This document shows positions 7,362 to 19,494 of a stretch of 64,000 bases of DNA, one piece after another (position 1 is the stretch's first letter; each line of letters begins with the position of its first letter). This DNA is from Curtobacterium pusillum (GTDB taxonomy: Bacteria > Actinomycetota > Actinomycetes > Actinomycetales > Microbacteriaceae), in the NCBI RefSeq assembly GCF_007680845.1, contig NZ_VEIY01000006.1:62001-126000 (forward strand), read 5' to 3'. The notes under the pieces were generated by a model that worked only from the letters and a program-made list of their open reading frames with translations, was not told where the DNA came from and made no database searches. The position numbers and the translations under genes were made by a program.

Positions 7362-10289
7362 GTGGTCACCGCTCTGTATCGCCGTTACCGGCCCGAGAAC
7401 TTCGCCGAGCTGATCGGCCAGTCGCAGGTCACCGATCCGCTCCGGACCGCCCTCCGCACGAACCGGGTGAACCACGCGTACCTGTTCAGCGGCCCGCGTG
7501 GCTGCGGCAAGACGACCTCCGCGCGCATCCTGGCGCGCTGCCTGAACTGCGCGGAAGGGCCGACCGACACCCCGTGCGGCGTCTGCCCGAGCTGTGTCGA
7601 ACTCGCCCGCGGTGGCAGCGGGTCGCTCGACGTGATCGAGATCGACGCCGCCAGCCACAACGGCGTCGACGACGCACGAGACCTCCGTGACCGCGCCGTG
7701 TTCGCCCCCGCGCGCGACCGGTACAAGATCTTCATCCTCGACGAAGCTCACATGGTGACGCCGCAGGGCTTCAACGCCCTGCTCAAGCTCGTCGAAGAGC
7801 CGCCGGAGCACGTCAAGTTCATCTTCGCGACGACCGAACCCGAGAAGGTCATCGGCACCATCCGGTCGCGCACCCACCACTACCCGTTCCGGCTCGTCCC
7901 GCCGGCGTCGATGCTCGAGTACATCGAGCAGCTCTGCGCGCAGGAATCCGTCTCGGTGGCTCCCGGCGTGCTGCCGCTCGTCGTCCGTGCCGGCGGCGGT
8001 TCCGTGCGCGACACCCTCTCGCTGCTCGACCAGCTCATGGCCGGGAGCGAAGACGGTGCGATCGCCTACGAACGCGCCGTCGCCCTGCTCGGGTACACCG
8101 ACGCGGCACTGCTCGACGACGTGGTCGACGCGCTGGCCGTGGCCGACCCGGCGTCGGCCTTCGCGGCGATCGACCGCGTGGTGCAGACCGGGCAGGACCC
8201 GCGGCGCTTCGTGGAAGACCTGCTCGAGCGCCTCCGCGACCTCATCGTCGTCGCGGCGACGAACGAGAGCGCGGCGGCCGTCCTCCGGGGTGTCTCGCCG
8301 GAAGAGCTCGACACCATGACCCGCCAGGCCGGGGTGTTCGGTGCCACCGGGCTGTCCCGCGCCGCCGACATCGCGAACCGCGCACTGACCGAGATGACCG
8401 GGGCGACGTCTCCGCGGCTGCACCTCGAGCTCATGACCGCTCGGATGCTCGTCCCCGAAGCGGACGACACCCAGCGCGGTGCCCTCGCCCGGGTGGAACG
8501 ACTCGAACGACGCATCGGGGTCGGCGACGCCGGGGGCCACCAGGCCGGACCGGAGACCCTCCCGGCGGCCGGGTCGGGGGTGGCGTCTGCTCCGGTGGCC
8601 GCACCTGCTCCGGCGCGCGTTCCCGCTGCGGCCCCGTCGGCGGCTACTCCCGCCGCGCCTGCTGCTGCTGCGTCCGCGCCGGCGGCTGCTCCCGCCGCGC
8701 CTGCTGCTGCTTCCGCCGCGCCTGCTGCTCCTGCCGCGTCCGCTCCTGCTCCATCCACTTCTGCGGCGGCTCCGGCCACGGGCACCCGCCCGGAGTCCTC
8801 GCCCGACCGTGCAGACGACGGAGACTCCGCGTCCACGGCGCCGTCGGTGGACCCGGGAGCCACGGCGCGCGACGCCGCTGCATCGTGGGCCGCCGCCGTC
8901 CCGAGCGCGCCCGAAGCGCCGTCGCCCGGATCGACCTCGTCCGGTGCGCCGGCGCCCGCTGCGGGTGCGGCGAACGCGTCCTCGACCGGGCAGGGCACCG
9001 TCGCCGGTGACGAACCGGCTGTGCGGCCGATCGGTGCCGTCGGGTTCCAGCAGCTCCGCGACGCCTGGCCGCAGATCGTCGAGCACGTCCAGCACCAGAA
9101 GCGGTCCGCCTGGTCCGTGGTCGTGACGGCGCAGGTGACGGCGCTGCGTGAGGACGTCCTCACGCTGACCTTCCCGAGCCAGCAGGACGTGGCCTCGTTC
9201 AAGGAGCAGTCCGATCCGAACGCCAGCGTCAGCGAGCTGCTGCGTGCGGCGATCGTCGACGTGCTCGGGCTCCGCGTGAAGTTCGTCGCTCGTGGTCCGG
9301 GTGGGCCGGGGCAGCAGCGTCCCCCGCAGCCGAGCGCACCGCAGCAGCCCGGCGGAGCGCAGCCGGGCGCCGACGGGGGGAGTGCGTCGCCGAGCGGTCC
9401 CGCAGCTGCGGCTCGCGCGCCCGAACGGTCCTCGGGGGCGACGCAGCCGGCGGGCGGTTCCGACGAGCAGCCCTCCGCTCCCGCGACTCCCGCCGCGGCG
9501 CGGGCCGCTGGCGGCGAGTCCGCCCCGGCAGCCCCGGCTGATGCGCCGGCACCGATCAGCGAGTCCGCCCCGACAGCGCCGACTGCGCCGACGGCTCCCG
9601 CCGTACCCGTCACCCAGTGGGCCGTCGCCGCGATCCCGGCGACCGACCCGACAGCCGGCGCAGCCTCCGACCAGGGCGAGCGCTCGTGGTCCGCGCCGTT
9701 CGGCACCACGGACACCGGCGAACCCGTCGCTCCGGTCCGGACGGTGTCCGACCCCGCGGCGGACGCGGCCCTCGCGGCACAGCTGCGCCCAGCGTCCTCC
9801 CTCGGGACCAGCACGCAGGCAGTGTCGACGACCCGCACGGCCCCTCCGGCGACGGAGGACCCGAACGGCCCGGCCGGCCCGACCGGCCCGGGCAGCGCGA
9901 CCGGCCCTGCCAGCTCGACCGGCCCGGCCAGCTCGAACGCCGCAAGCGCCTCGACCAGCCCGGCCCGCACGGACGTCCCGGTCGACGACTACCCGCTCGA
10001 CGACGACCCGTACGACGACGGCGCTCCGTACCCGGACACGCCCCCGGCGGCCCAGCAGCCGACGGCAGCCCCACAGCCGGCGGCACCGCAGCAGCCGGCG
10101 GTACCGCAGCAGTCGACGGCAGCCCCACAGCGCCCAGCCGCACCCGATCAGACCCCGGCCCCGCGGCAGCAGACCGCCCCGCAGGTCCGTCGGACGCCCG
10201 TCGCCGGCCGCTACGGCGAGGCCGTCGTCCGTGAGATCCTGAACGCCCAGTTCATCGAGGAGACCTCCCTCCACGAGGAAGGCGCCTGA
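7362..10289 (+). CDS. dnaX: DNA polymerase III subunit gamma/tau
   Basis: Clamp-loader ATPase of the replicative polymerase, 975 residues. The N-terminal AAA+ domain shows Walker A GPRGCGKT (44-51), a zinc module with cysteines at 63, 72, 75 and 78, Walker B ILDEAH (125-130) and a sensor region [18 protein letters not shown]. Residues about 390-555 and 645-955 are Ala/Pro/Ser/Gly-rich and probably disordered, flanking a tau-like domain at about 556-643. No A-rich slippery site for a shorter gamma form is visible. The GTG at 7362 has a -10-like TACCCT 6 bases upstream (7350-7355), suggesting a leaderless transcript. recR overlaps the stop by one base. Confidence 0.95.
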   Translation: MVTALYRRYRPENFAELIGQSQVTDPLRTALRTNRVNHAYLFSGPRGCGKTTSARILARCLNCAEGPTDTPCGVCPSCVELARGGSGSLDVIEIDAASHNGVDDARDLRDRAVFAPARDRYKIFILDEAHMVTPQGFNALLKLVEEPPEHVKFIFATTEPEKVIGTIRSRTHHYPFRLVPPASMLEYIEQLCAQESVSVAPGVLPLVVRAGGGSVRDTLSLLDQLMAGSEDGAIAYERAVALLGYTDAALLDDVVDALAVADPASAFAAIDRVVQTGQDPRRFVEDLLERLRDLIVVAATNESAAAVLRGVSPEELDTMTRQAGVFGATGLSRAADIANRALTEMTGATSPRLHLELMTARMLVPEADDTQRGALARVERLERRIGVGDAGGHQAGPETLPAAGSGVASAPVAAPAPARVPAAAPSAATPAAPAAAASAPAAAPAAPAAASAAPAAPAASAPAPSTSAAAPATGTRPESSPDRADDGDSASTAPSVDPGATARDAAASWAAAVPSAPEAPSPGSTSSGAPAPAAGAANASSTGQGTVAGDEPAVRPIGAVGFQQLRDAWPQIVEHVQHQKRSAWSVVVTAQVTALREDVLTLTFPSQQDVASFKEQSDPNASVSELLRAAIVDVLGLRVKFVARGPGGPGQQRPPQPSAPQQPGGAQPGADGGSASPSGPAAAARAPERSSGATQPAGGSDEQPSAPATPAAARAAGGESAPAAPADAPAPISESAPTAPTAPTAPAVPVTQWAVAAIPATDPTAGAASDQGERSWSAPFGTTDTGEPVAPVRTVSDPAADAALAAQLRPASSLGTSTQAVSTTRTAPPATEDPNGPAGPTGPGSATGPASSTGPASSNAASASTSPARTDVPVDDYPLDDDPYDDGAPYPDTPPAAQQPTAAPQPAAPQQPAVPQQSTAAPQRPAAPDQTPAPRQQTAPQVRRTPVAGRYGEAVVREILNAQFIEETSLHEEGA

Positions 10290-10888
10290 TGTACGACGGC
10301 ATCGTGCAGGACCTCATCGACGAGTTCGGTCGTCTTCCCGGCATCGGACCGAAGTCGGCGCAGCGCATCGCGTTCCACATCCTCCAGACCGAGTCGTTCG
10401 ACCCGTCCCGACTGTCTGAGCTCCTCGCCGACGTGAAGGAGCGGGTCCGCTTCTGCGAGATCTGCGGCAACGTGACCGAGAACGTGCAGTGCAGCATCTG
10501 CCGTGACCCCCGTCGGTCGCCGGCCACGATCTGCGTCGTGGAAGAAGCCAAGGACGTCGCGGCGATCGAACGGACGCGGGAGTTCCGCGGGCTCTACCAC
10601 GTGCTCGGCGGCGCGATCAGCCCGATCGACGGCATCGGCCCGGACGACCTCCGCATCCAGCAGCTCATGACCCGGCTGGCGGACGGCACCGTGGAAGAGG
10701 TCATCATCGCGACCGACCCCAACCTCGAGGGTGAGGCCACGGCGACGTACCTCAGCCGTCTCCTGGTGCCGATGGGCATCCGGACGACCCGTCTCGCATC
10801 CGGTCTGCCGGTCGGCGGCGACCTGGAGTACGCGGACGAGGTCACCCTCGGACGAGCCTTCGAGGGCCGCCGGGTCGTCGGCGGCTGA
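10289..10888 (+). CDS. recR: Recombination mediator protein RecR
   Basis: Works with RecF/RecO in loading RecA at single-strand gaps. At 199 residues it has the expected order: helix-hairpin-helix ([17 protein letters not shown], 16-32), a zinc finger with cysteines 56, 59, 68 and 71, a Toprim domain starting at [10 protein letters not shown], and a C-terminal Walker-B-like region ending GRRVVGG. Its ATG shares one base with the dnaX stop (TGATG), so the two are translationally coupled. Confidence 0.96.
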   Translation: MYDGIVQDLIDEFGRLPGIGPKSAQRIAFHILQTESFDPSRLSELLADVKERVRFCEICGNVTENVQCSICRDPRRSPATICVVEEAKDVAAIERTREFRGLYHVLGGAISPIDGIGPDDLRIQQLMTRLADGTVEEVIIATDPNLEGEATATYLSRLLVPMGIRTTRLASGLPVGGDLEYADEVTLGRAFEGRRVVGG

Positions 10889-11001
10889 GCACGCAGGATC
10901 CTTGCGTCTGCACCCGCTCCGACGCAACATCCGAGAAACACCGACTACCATTGTCGAACCGCGTCACCTCGCGGAAACGACCTCCCCGGGAGTACCAGCC
11001 A

Positions 11002-13353
<2,352 letters not shown>

Positions 13354-13368
13354 ACCGCGACCACACAT

Positions 13369-13412
13369 CGGACGGGAGGCGCGGTGCCAGCTGGCACCGC
13401 GCCTCCAGTCCG
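13369..13412. repeat. Interspersed GC-rich palindrome (copy 1), possible terminator after asd
   Basis: A 44-bp palindrome centred at 13390/13391 with 22-bp arms and one mismatch; the core is GGAGGCGCGGTGCCAG followed by its complement. It belongs to the same family as elements at 20301, 37950, 46245, 52694 and 59097. It lies between asd and mqo, both on the plus strand. Confidence 0.85.
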
Positions 13413-13453
13413 TCCCGGCCCGGCTTGTCAGGGGACGCCGCTAGGATCGTCTG

Positions 13454-14941
13454 GTGGCAGTGAAGCAGGTGGACCCCATCGACGTCGTCCTGGTCGGGGG
13501 AGGGATCATGAGCGCCACCCTCGGCGCGATCATCCACCGGCTCGAACCCACGTGGAAGATCCGTGTGTACGAGCGTCTCGGCACCGTCGCGCAGGAGTCC
13601 TCGAACCCGTGGAACAACGCCGGGACCGGACACTCCGCGCTCTGTGAGCTGAACTACACGCCCGAGCTGCCGGACGGTCGCGTCGACATCGCGAAGGCCG
13701 TGACCGTCAACGAGCAGTTCCAGGTCTCCCGCCAGTTCTGGGCGCACCTCGTCGAGACGGGCGCGCTGCCCGACCCGTCGAACTTCATCAACCCGACCCC
13801 GCACATCTCGTTCGTGTGGGGTGCGGACAACGTCGAGTACATGCGCAAGCGGTACGAGGCGATGAAGGACCACCCGCTGTTCGCCGGCCTCGAGTTCTCC
13901 GACGACCCGCAGCAGATCCGGCAGTGGGCTCCCGCGCTCATCCCCGGTCGCAAGAAGGACCAGCCGATCGCTGCGACCTACTCGGCGGCCGGTTCCGACG
14001 TCGACTTCGGCTCGCTCACCCGGCAGCTGTTCGACGAGCTCGAGATCGACGGTGTCGAGTTCGAACCGTCGCACCAGGTGACCAAGCTCAGCCGGTCGAA
14101 GGTCAGTGACGGCTGGGTGCTCGACGTCCGCAACGAGATCGGTCGCTCGACGCAGCGCATCGCGGCGAAGTTCGTCTTCGTCGGGGCCGGCGGCGGCGCC
14201 CTGCACCTGCTGCAGAAGTCCGGCATCCCGGAGATCCGTGGCTACGGCGGCTTCCCGGTGTCGGGGGAGTTCCTCCGCACCGACGACCCCGAGGTCGTGC
14301 AGAAGCACGCGGCGAAGGTCTACGGCAAGGCGAGTGTCGGCGCGCCGCCGATGTCCGTCCCGCACCTCGACACCCGCATCGTCGACGGCAACGCCTCGCT
14401 CATGTTCGGGCCGTACGCCGGGTTCAGCCCGAAGTTCCTCAAGCAGGGCTCGCTGCTGGACCTCTTCAAGTCGATCCGGCCGCACAACCTCCGTCCGATG
14501 CTGAGCGTCGCGTTCTCGAACTTCGACCTCGTCCGCTACCTGATCGGGCAGCTGCTCGCGTCGAAGCAGACGAAGTTCGACGCGCTGCGGGACTTCATGC
14601 CGAGCGCCGAGCCGGAGAACTGGCACCGCATCACGGCCGGGCAGCGGGTGCAGGTCATCAAGCCGGACAAGGCCAAGGGTGGCGTGCTGCAGTTCGGGAC
14701 CGAAGTGATCACCGCCGCCGACGGCTCGATCGCGGGCCTGCTCGGCGCGAGCCCAGGGGCGTCCACTGCGGTGCCGATCATGTTCGGCCTGCTCAAGACG
14801 TGCTTCCCGGACCGCTGGGACCGCTGGGAGTCGGCCGTCCGGGTGATGGTGCCGACCTACGGGCAGGACCTCGGGAACGACGCGGCCCTGGCCGACGAGA
14901 CCCTCGAGCGCACGGCGAAGGTGCTCGGCCTCCACCACTGA
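13454..14941 (+). CDS. mqo: Malate:quinone oxidoreductase
   Basis: FAD-dependent, membrane-associated oxidation of malate to oxaloacetate with electrons passed to menaquinone. The 495-residue length is typical. The FAD-binding motif DVVLVGGGIMSATLG occurs at about residues 11-25, followed by the family stretch SSNPWNNAGTGHSA and, towards the end, GASPGASTAVPIM. GTG at 13454 follows a TAGGAT box (13442-13447) by only six bases, so the transcript is probably leaderless; a second GTG at 13460 is possible. It stands as a single gene between a palindromic repeat and the SOS-type box. Confidence 0.96.
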   Translation: MAVKQVDPIDVVLVGGGIMSATLGAIIHRLEPTWKIRVYERLGTVAQESSNPWNNAGTGHSALCELNYTPELPDGRVDIAKAVTVNEQFQVSRQFWAHLVETGALPDPSNFINPTPHISFVWGADNVEYMRKRYEAMKDHPLFAGLEFSDDPQQIRQWAPALIPGRKKDQPIAATYSAAGSDVDFGSLTRQLFDELEIDGVEFEPSHQVTKLSRSKVSDGWVLDVRNEIGRSTQRIAAKFVFVGAGGGALHLLQKSGIPEIRGYGGFPVSGEFLRTDDPEVVQKHAAKVYGKASVGAPPMSVPHLDTRIVDGNASLMFGPYAGFSPKFLKQGSLLDLFKSIRPHNLRPMLSVAFSNFDLVRYLIGQLLASKQTKFDALRDFMPSAEPENWHRITAGQRVQVIKPDKAKGGVLQFGTEVITAADGSIAGLLGASPGASTAVPIMFGLLKTCFPDRWDRWESAVRVMVPTYGQDLGNDAALADETLERTAKVLGLHH

Positions 14942-14960
14942 CGGCGTCGCTTGCGGCGCG

Positions 14961-14978
14961 TTCGAACATGTGTTCGAA
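14961..14978. promoter_or_regulatory. LexA (SOS) box
   Basis: TTCGAACATGTGTTCGAA is a perfect 18-bp palindrome matching the actinobacterial SOS consensus TCGAAC-N4-GTTCGA. It sits inside a plausible promoter (TTGCGG at 14951-14956, 17-base spacer, TCGAAT at 14974-14979) whose start would fall at the ATG of the next gene, so LexA bound here would block transcription. Confidence 0.85.
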
Positions 14979-14985
14979 TGGCGGC

Positions 14986-16164
14986 ATGCGATGGAGTGGG
15001 CAGGCGATCGACGCCACGCGGAGTGACGCGCTCCCCGGGCTCGAATCGAACAGCGGGTTCGTCCGGAGCGTGACGACGCCGGAGTTCGCGGGTGTGACCT
15101 TCCACGAGGTCCTGGCCAAGAGCGCGCTCAACCGGGTGCCCTCCGCCGACGGCAGCGGGACCTACGGGTGGACGATCAACCCGTACCGCGGGTGCAGTCA
15201 CGCCTGCGTCTACTGCTTCGCCCGTCCGACCCACACCTACCTGGAGTTCGACGGCGGCGCGGACTTCGACCAGCAGATCGTCGTCAAGACGAACGTGGCG
15301 GACGTCCTGCGTCGTGAGCTCGCCAAGCCGTCGTGGGACGGGCACCCGGTCGCCCTCGGGACGAACACCGACCCCTACCAGCGGGCCGAGGGGCGGTACC
15401 GCCTGATGCCCGGGGTGATCCGGGCCCTGGCCGAGTCGCGCACGCCGTTCAGCATCCTCACGAAGGGCACGCTGCTGCGGCGTGACCTCCCCCTCCTGGT
15501 CGAAGCCTCGCGATCCGTGCCGGTCGACCTGGCGATGTCGATCGCGGTGTACGACGACGAGCTGCAGCAGCAGGTGGAACCGGGGACGCCGACGACCACA
15601 GCGCGCCTCGCGACCGTGCGGGCCATCCGGGACGCCGGACTCGAGTGCTCGGTGTTCCTCATGCCCGTGCTGCCGTACATCACGGACACCCGGGCGCACC
15701 TCGACGACGCGATCGGTCGTGCGGCCGAGGCCGGGGCGTCGAGTGTCATGTACTCGGCCCTCCACCTCCGGCCCGGGGTGAAGCCGTGGTGGTTCGCGTG
15801 GCTCGAGCGCACGCGACCCGAGCTCGTGCAGCGGTACCGGTCGATGTACCTCGACAACACGTACGCCCCCGCCGACTACCGGCGATGGCTCGCCGAACGG
15901 GTGCGGCCGATCCTCCGGGCCCACGGGATGGGCCTCGGGCGGGTGGATCCCGCGACGGGGTCGATGGGGTTCTCGAACCGCACGGTCGCGGTGGCCGGTG
16001 CGCACGCGGCGGCCGGGACGACGGGGGTGTCGACCGGCCCGCTGGTCGCGAACGACCTCGACGAGCAGTCCCGACCGGTCGTCTCGCCGCTGAAGCGCGC
16101 GGACCCCGGGTTCGACCGACGCCCGACCGCGCGGCCGGCATCGGGTCTGCCGACACTCTTCTGA
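14986..16164 (+). CDS. Rv2578c-like radical SAM protein, SOS-controlled
   Basis: The 392-residue protein has the radical SAM cysteine motif CxxxCxxC (C70, C74, C77, in YRGCSHACVYCFARPTHTYL) and the downstream features of the Rv2578c / SPL-related family (ALGTNTDPYQ, SILTKGTLLRRDL). It should bind a 4Fe-4S cluster and S-adenosylmethionine. The family resembles spore photoproduct lyase-type proteins, and its substrate is unknown. The ATG at 14986 lies seven bases after a perfect LexA box, which supports this start and a DNA-damage role. The last 60 residues are a low-complexity tail ending RPASGLPTLF. A frame upstream of 14986 is open but overlaps mqo. Confidence 0.88.
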   Translation: MRWSGQAIDATRSDALPGLESNSGFVRSVTTPEFAGVTFHEVLAKSALNRVPSADGSGTYGWTINPYRGCSHACVYCFARPTHTYLEFDGGADFDQQIVVKTNVADVLRRELAKPSWDGHPVALGTNTDPYQRAEGRYRLMPGVIRALAESRTPFSILTKGTLLRRDLPLLVEASRSVPVDLAMSIAVYDDELQQQVEPGTPTTTARLATVRAIRDAGLECSVFLMPVLPYITDTRAHLDDAIGRAAEAGASSVMYSALHLRPGVKPWWFAWLERTRPELVQRYRSMYLDNTYAPADYRRWLAERVRPILRAHGMGLGRVDPATGSMGFSNRTVAVAGAHAAAGTTGVSTGPLVANDLDEQSRPVVSPLKRADPGFDRRPTARPASGLPTLF

Positions 16165-16233
16165 GAACCTGCCGGGACGCGTTCGGGGGACACCGGCTCC
16201 GTCGCGCTGCCGGTATCATCGGGCGAGTCGCCG

Positions 16234-17544
16234 ATGGCTCCGAGGATCGGGGTACACGATCGCGCCGATGGTGGTTGGATCGTGGGCGGCGTTCCCTCGC
16301 GTCCGGAAGGACTCTCCCTCGTGCTCGGCATCCCCACGCATCTCGCTCCGCGGGTGAACGCGTGGTCGACCGTGCGGGCCTTCCACGCGGCCGCGATCGG
16401 CTCCTTGGCGGCGGCGGCGGTCGCCCTGCTGCTGTACCGGCTCGCCGAGCCGGACATCCGCGTCGTCGGCGCCGTGCTCGCGCTCGTCCCGATGCTCGGC
16501 ATGATCGCCGTGCACGTGCAGTTCGGCACGTGGCGCTCGGCCGTGGCGTTCCTGGTGGTCGGCGGCGTGTGTTCGTGGTGGTTCGCCGTCGTCGTGCAGC
16601 GCGAGGTCCCGGCCGGATGGGTCGCGTCCTACCTCCTGTCCCTGGCGGTCATCCCGCTGGTCCTCGTCGGTGGTGCCGGTGCCGTGGCCGGACGGGTGGC
16701 GCTGTGGTCGATCGCCGGGTTCCTGGTCGGACGGGCCGCGACGTCGCTCGCCATCGCCCAGGAAGGCGGCCCCTCGCACCCCCTCGCGCTGGCGTGGGTG
16801 ACGCTCGGGTTCGTCATCGCCCTGGTCCTGTTCACCAGCCGCAACACCGCCCGCTCCGAGCGGGTGCAGCCCGAGCTGCTCCGGTCCGCGCGTGAGGAGC
16901 ACGTCTCCGCCTACCGCGCCGGGGTCGAAGCCGAGGCAGCGGCGATCCTGCACGACACGGTGCTGAACCACCTCGGTGCGATTGCCCTCGCGCCGGACGG
17001 TCCGATGGACCCCCAGCTCGCCCGGACGGTCGAGGCGGACGTCGCGATGCTCACCGGCAGGCAGTGGCTGGCGGCGGCGGAGCAACCCGCCCGTCCCGAT
17101 CCCGGTGCCGCCGTGCACGCCTTCGAACGCATGGTCGCCGACCACCGTGCCGGCGGTCTCGACGTCGTCGTGACCGGTGACCCCGGCGCGCTCACCCGGC
17201 TCGACCAGCCGGCGATGACGGCGATCCTGCGCGCTGTGGGTCAGTGCCTGGCGAACGTGCAGAAGCACGCCGGGACGGACTCCGCCGAGGTCAGCGTCTT
17301 CGACGACGGCACCTCGTGCACCGTGATGGTCGTCGACGACGGCCGCGGGTTCGACGAGACCGAGACGAGCCCGGACCGGATGGGCCTGCGCGGGTCCGTG
17401 CGGGACCGGATCGGCCGGGTCGGCGGTGACGTCCAGGTCTGGTCGTCGCCGGGCTCGGGCACGAGCGTGATGATGTCCGTGCCGTACGGCGCGGTCACCG
17501 GGACGACCCCCGTCGCGACGGACACGTCGGGAGCGAACCGGTGA
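16234..17544 (+). CDS. Membrane sensor histidine kinase (NarL-system type)
   Basis: The 436-residue protein has about six hydrophobic helices between residues 50 and 205, a short DHp helix with the phosphoacceptor site AILHDTVLNHL (H240), and a C-terminal HATPase domain with the N-box region AVGQCLANVQKHA, the G1 box DDGRGFD (about 368-374) and MGLRGSVRDRI. A TATCAT box at 16214-16219 precedes the ATG at 16234; GTG at 16321 with AAGGA upstream would remove 29 residues and is an alternative start. It overlaps the next gene by four bases, and a matching LuxR-type regulator lies two genes on. The signal is unknown. Confidence 0.87.
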   Translation: MAPRIGVHDRADGGWIVGGVPSRPEGLSLVLGIPTHLAPRVNAWSTVRAFHAAAIGSLAAAAVALLLYRLAEPDIRVVGAVLALVPMLGMIAVHVQFGTWRSAVAFLVVGGVCSWWFAVVVQREVPAGWVASYLLSLAVIPLVLVGGAGAVAGRVALWSIAGFLVGRAATSLAIAQEGGPSHPLALAWVTLGFVIALVLFTSRNTARSERVQPELLRSAREEHVSAYRAGVEAEAAAILHDTVLNHLGAIALAPDGPMDPQLARTVEADVAMLTGRQWLAAAEQPARPDPGAAVHAFERMVADHRAGGLDVVVTGDPGALTRLDQPAMTAILRAVGQCLANVQKHAGTDSAEVSVFDDGTSCTVMVVDDGRGFDETETSPDRMGLRGSVRDRIGRVGGDVQVWSSPGSGTSVMMSVPYGAVTGTTPVATDTSGANR

Positions 17545-18806
17545 CGGACCGCGGCACTGCGCGACGGCGGGTCGGGGCGTCGCGCACGGCCCAGCAGTAC
17601 GACCCGCTCGGCGCGATGGGCTCCCGGCCCCTCGCGATCGTCCTCGGGGCGAGCGGGGTCGTCTGGGCCCTGCTCGTGTCCGTCTTCGACCGGGACGTCG
17701 TCGGTTCGCCGACCCTCAGCGCGCTCACGGTGCTGCTCGTCGCCGCGTCCGGCGGCGTCGTGGTCGTCGCGTCGAGTCCCTTCCGTGCGCCGTTCCCGCG
17801 CTGGGCCTTCGTGGTGCACGTGGCGCTGCTCGCGGTGGCCACGGTGACGAGCGTCGCCGCCCAGTGGGGCCCCGACCGCAGTGCGCTGAACGACTTCATG
17901 TCCTTGCTCACCGCCACCGGGATCGTCATGGTCGCGCCCTACCGACCGTGGACCGACCTGACGGTGGGCGGCGTCGTGCTGGCCGTCATCGCGGGCGGTT
18001 CCTGGGGTGCGGCCGCCGCGGCGTTCCCCCACCACGTGCCGCTCGGTGTGGCGACGTTCCTCGCGGCCGCTCCGACGCTCGTGCTGACCGCTGCGTCGGC
18101 GGTGTTCGCGGCGACCTTCGCCGGACTCGCCGAACGCGTGCAGATCCGGGCGGGCTCGTACTCCGTGGAACGCGCCGAGCGGGACGGCATCGCCGCGAGC
18201 GTGCAGCAGGACCGCTCGACGATCCTCGCGCGCGACGTGGCGCCGTTCCTCGCGGAGCTCCGCACCCGGGAGGTCATCACCGACGCCGACCGCGCCCGCG
18301 CGCGCGCCATCGCGGACGGCATCCGGCGCTCGATGGTCGCGGACGCCGACCGCACGTGGTTCGAGCACGCCGTCGCGTCCGAGGGCGGCCCTGGGGCGGT
18401 GGTCGACGACCCGGACGGGCTCATCGCCACGCTCGACGCCGACCAGCGGACGGTGGTCCGGACGTTCGTCCGCGCCGCCCTCCGCGCACCGACCGTCGAC
18501 CCCGCCGGGTTCCGCGCGACGATCCGGCGCCGCGACGACGCCGCGACGAGCGCCGCGGTCGGCGGACCAGCGCACGCAGACGCAGCGACCCCCGCAGCGA
18601 TCCCCGCAGCGACCTTCGCCGCGAACCCCGCCGCCGGCGCCCCTCGAGTCGCCGTCGCGATCGACCTCGTCGTCGCCGACTCCGACGTCGGGATCCACCG
18701 CACCTTCGATCCGTACTTCGCCGTCCTCCGCGTGACGTTCCCCGATCTCGACGTCGCCGTCCGACCGTCCGCCCTCGCACTAAGGTTCTCGTATGACCAG
18801 CACTGA
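17541..18806 (+). CDS. Membrane protein with degenerate kinase-like layout, between kinase and regulator
   Basis: The 421-residue protein is not recognised by family. Its N-terminal half has five or six membrane helices (about 30-205), like the preceding kinase, followed by a cytoplasmic half with a helical stretch (VQQDRSTILARDVAPFLAEL) where a DHp helix would be and a C-terminal domain without N, G1 or G2 boxes. An Ala-rich linker lies at about 340-370. GTG at 17541 overlaps the kinase stop by four bases, and its own end overlaps the response-regulator start by 14 bases. I infer a catalytically dead kinase-like partner in the same signalling unit; an unrelated membrane sensor is possible. 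Confidence 0.7.
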   Translation: MTDRGTARRRVGASRTAQQYDPLGAMGSRPLAIVLGASGVVWALLVSVFDRDVVGSPTLSALTVLLVAASGGVVVVASSPFRAPFPRWAFVVHVALLAVATVTSVAAQWGPDRSALNDFMSLLTATGIVMVAPYRPWTDLTVGGVVLAVIAGGSWGAAAAAFPHHVPLGVATFLAAAPTLVLTAASAVFAATFAGLAERVQIRAGSYSVERAERDGIAASVQQDRSTILARDVAPFLAELRTREVITDADRARARAIADGIRRSMVADADRTWFEHAVASEGGPGAVVDDPDGLIATLDADQRTVVRTFVRAALRAPTVDPAGFRATIRRRDDAATSAAVGGPAHADAATPAAIPAATFAANPAAGAPRVAVAIDLVVADSDVGIHRTFDPYFAVLRVTFPDLDVAVRPSALALRFSYDQH

Positions 18807-19494
18807 CCCGAGCCGGATCACGGACGGGGCACCTGCCCTCCCGAACCCTGGGACACGACGCGTGCGGCTGGCGATCCTCGACGACCACGAAGTCCTGCTG
18901 GACAGCCTGTCGAGCTGGATCGCGGTGAACGCCTTCGACTTCGACCTGGCGCTCACGGCCCACACCTGGCTCGAGATGGTGCACAGCGAGAACTTCCCGA
19001 CGGACCTGGTGTTCCTCGACTTCCAGCTCAAGGAACCCGTCTCGATCGAAGCCCGCGTCCGCACCTGCCGTGCCGCCGGCGCGAAGGTCATCGTCCTCTC
19101 GAGCGTCGACAGCCGCGAGTCGCGTGACCGTGCGCTCGCCGCCGGCGCCGCCGCGTTCCTGTCGAAGTCGCTCCCCATGCGTGAGGTCATGGACGTCGCC
19201 CGCGAGATCATGGGCGTCTCGCGTGAGACCCCACCGCAGCGCGACTGGCGACCGCTCCCGACCGGGGCGAACGCGCACCAGCGCCCGAAGCTCAGCCACG
19301 GCGAGGAAGAAGCGCTCCGCCTGTACGTGTCCGGGTACTCGACGAACGAGGTCGCGGCCCAGATGAACGTGCAGTACGAGACCGCGAAGACCTACCTGCG
19401 CCGCGTCCGCGAGAAGTACAGCAAGGTCGGCCGTCCCGCCTCGAAGAAGTCGGACCTCATCCGTCGCGCCGCCGAGGACGGGTTCCTCGCGTAG
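18793..19494 (+). CDS. LuxR/NarL-type response regulator
   Basis: The 233-residue protein has an N-terminal receiver (acidic pair D30/D31, phosphoacceptor D76 in VFLDFQL, LSS and K in FLSKS) and a C-terminal HTH (about 172-225, GYSTNEVAAQMNVQYETAKTYLRRV). It should be phosphorylated by the kinase encoded at 16234. A TAAGGT box (18781-18786) seven bases before the ATG suggests an additional leaderless promoter within the upstream gene. The tdk GTG overlaps its stop. Confidence 0.9.
   Translation: MTSTDPSRITDGAPALPNPGTRRVRLAILDDHEVLLDSLSSWIAVNAFDFDLALTAHTWLEMVHSENFPTDLVFLDFQLKEPVSIEARVRTCRAAGAKVIVLSSVDSRESRDRALAAGAAAFLSKSLPMREVMDVAREIMGVSRETPPQRDWRPLPTGANAHQRPKLSHGEEEALRLYVSGYSTNEVAAQMNVQYETAKTYLRRVREKYSKVGRPASKKSDLIRRAAEDGFLA

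Noticed and set aside
6447..10274. A 1275-residue open frame antisense to dnaX
   Set aside because: It arises from the codon bias of dnaX in a high-GC genome; only its last 224 codons (6447-7121) form a recognisable protein.
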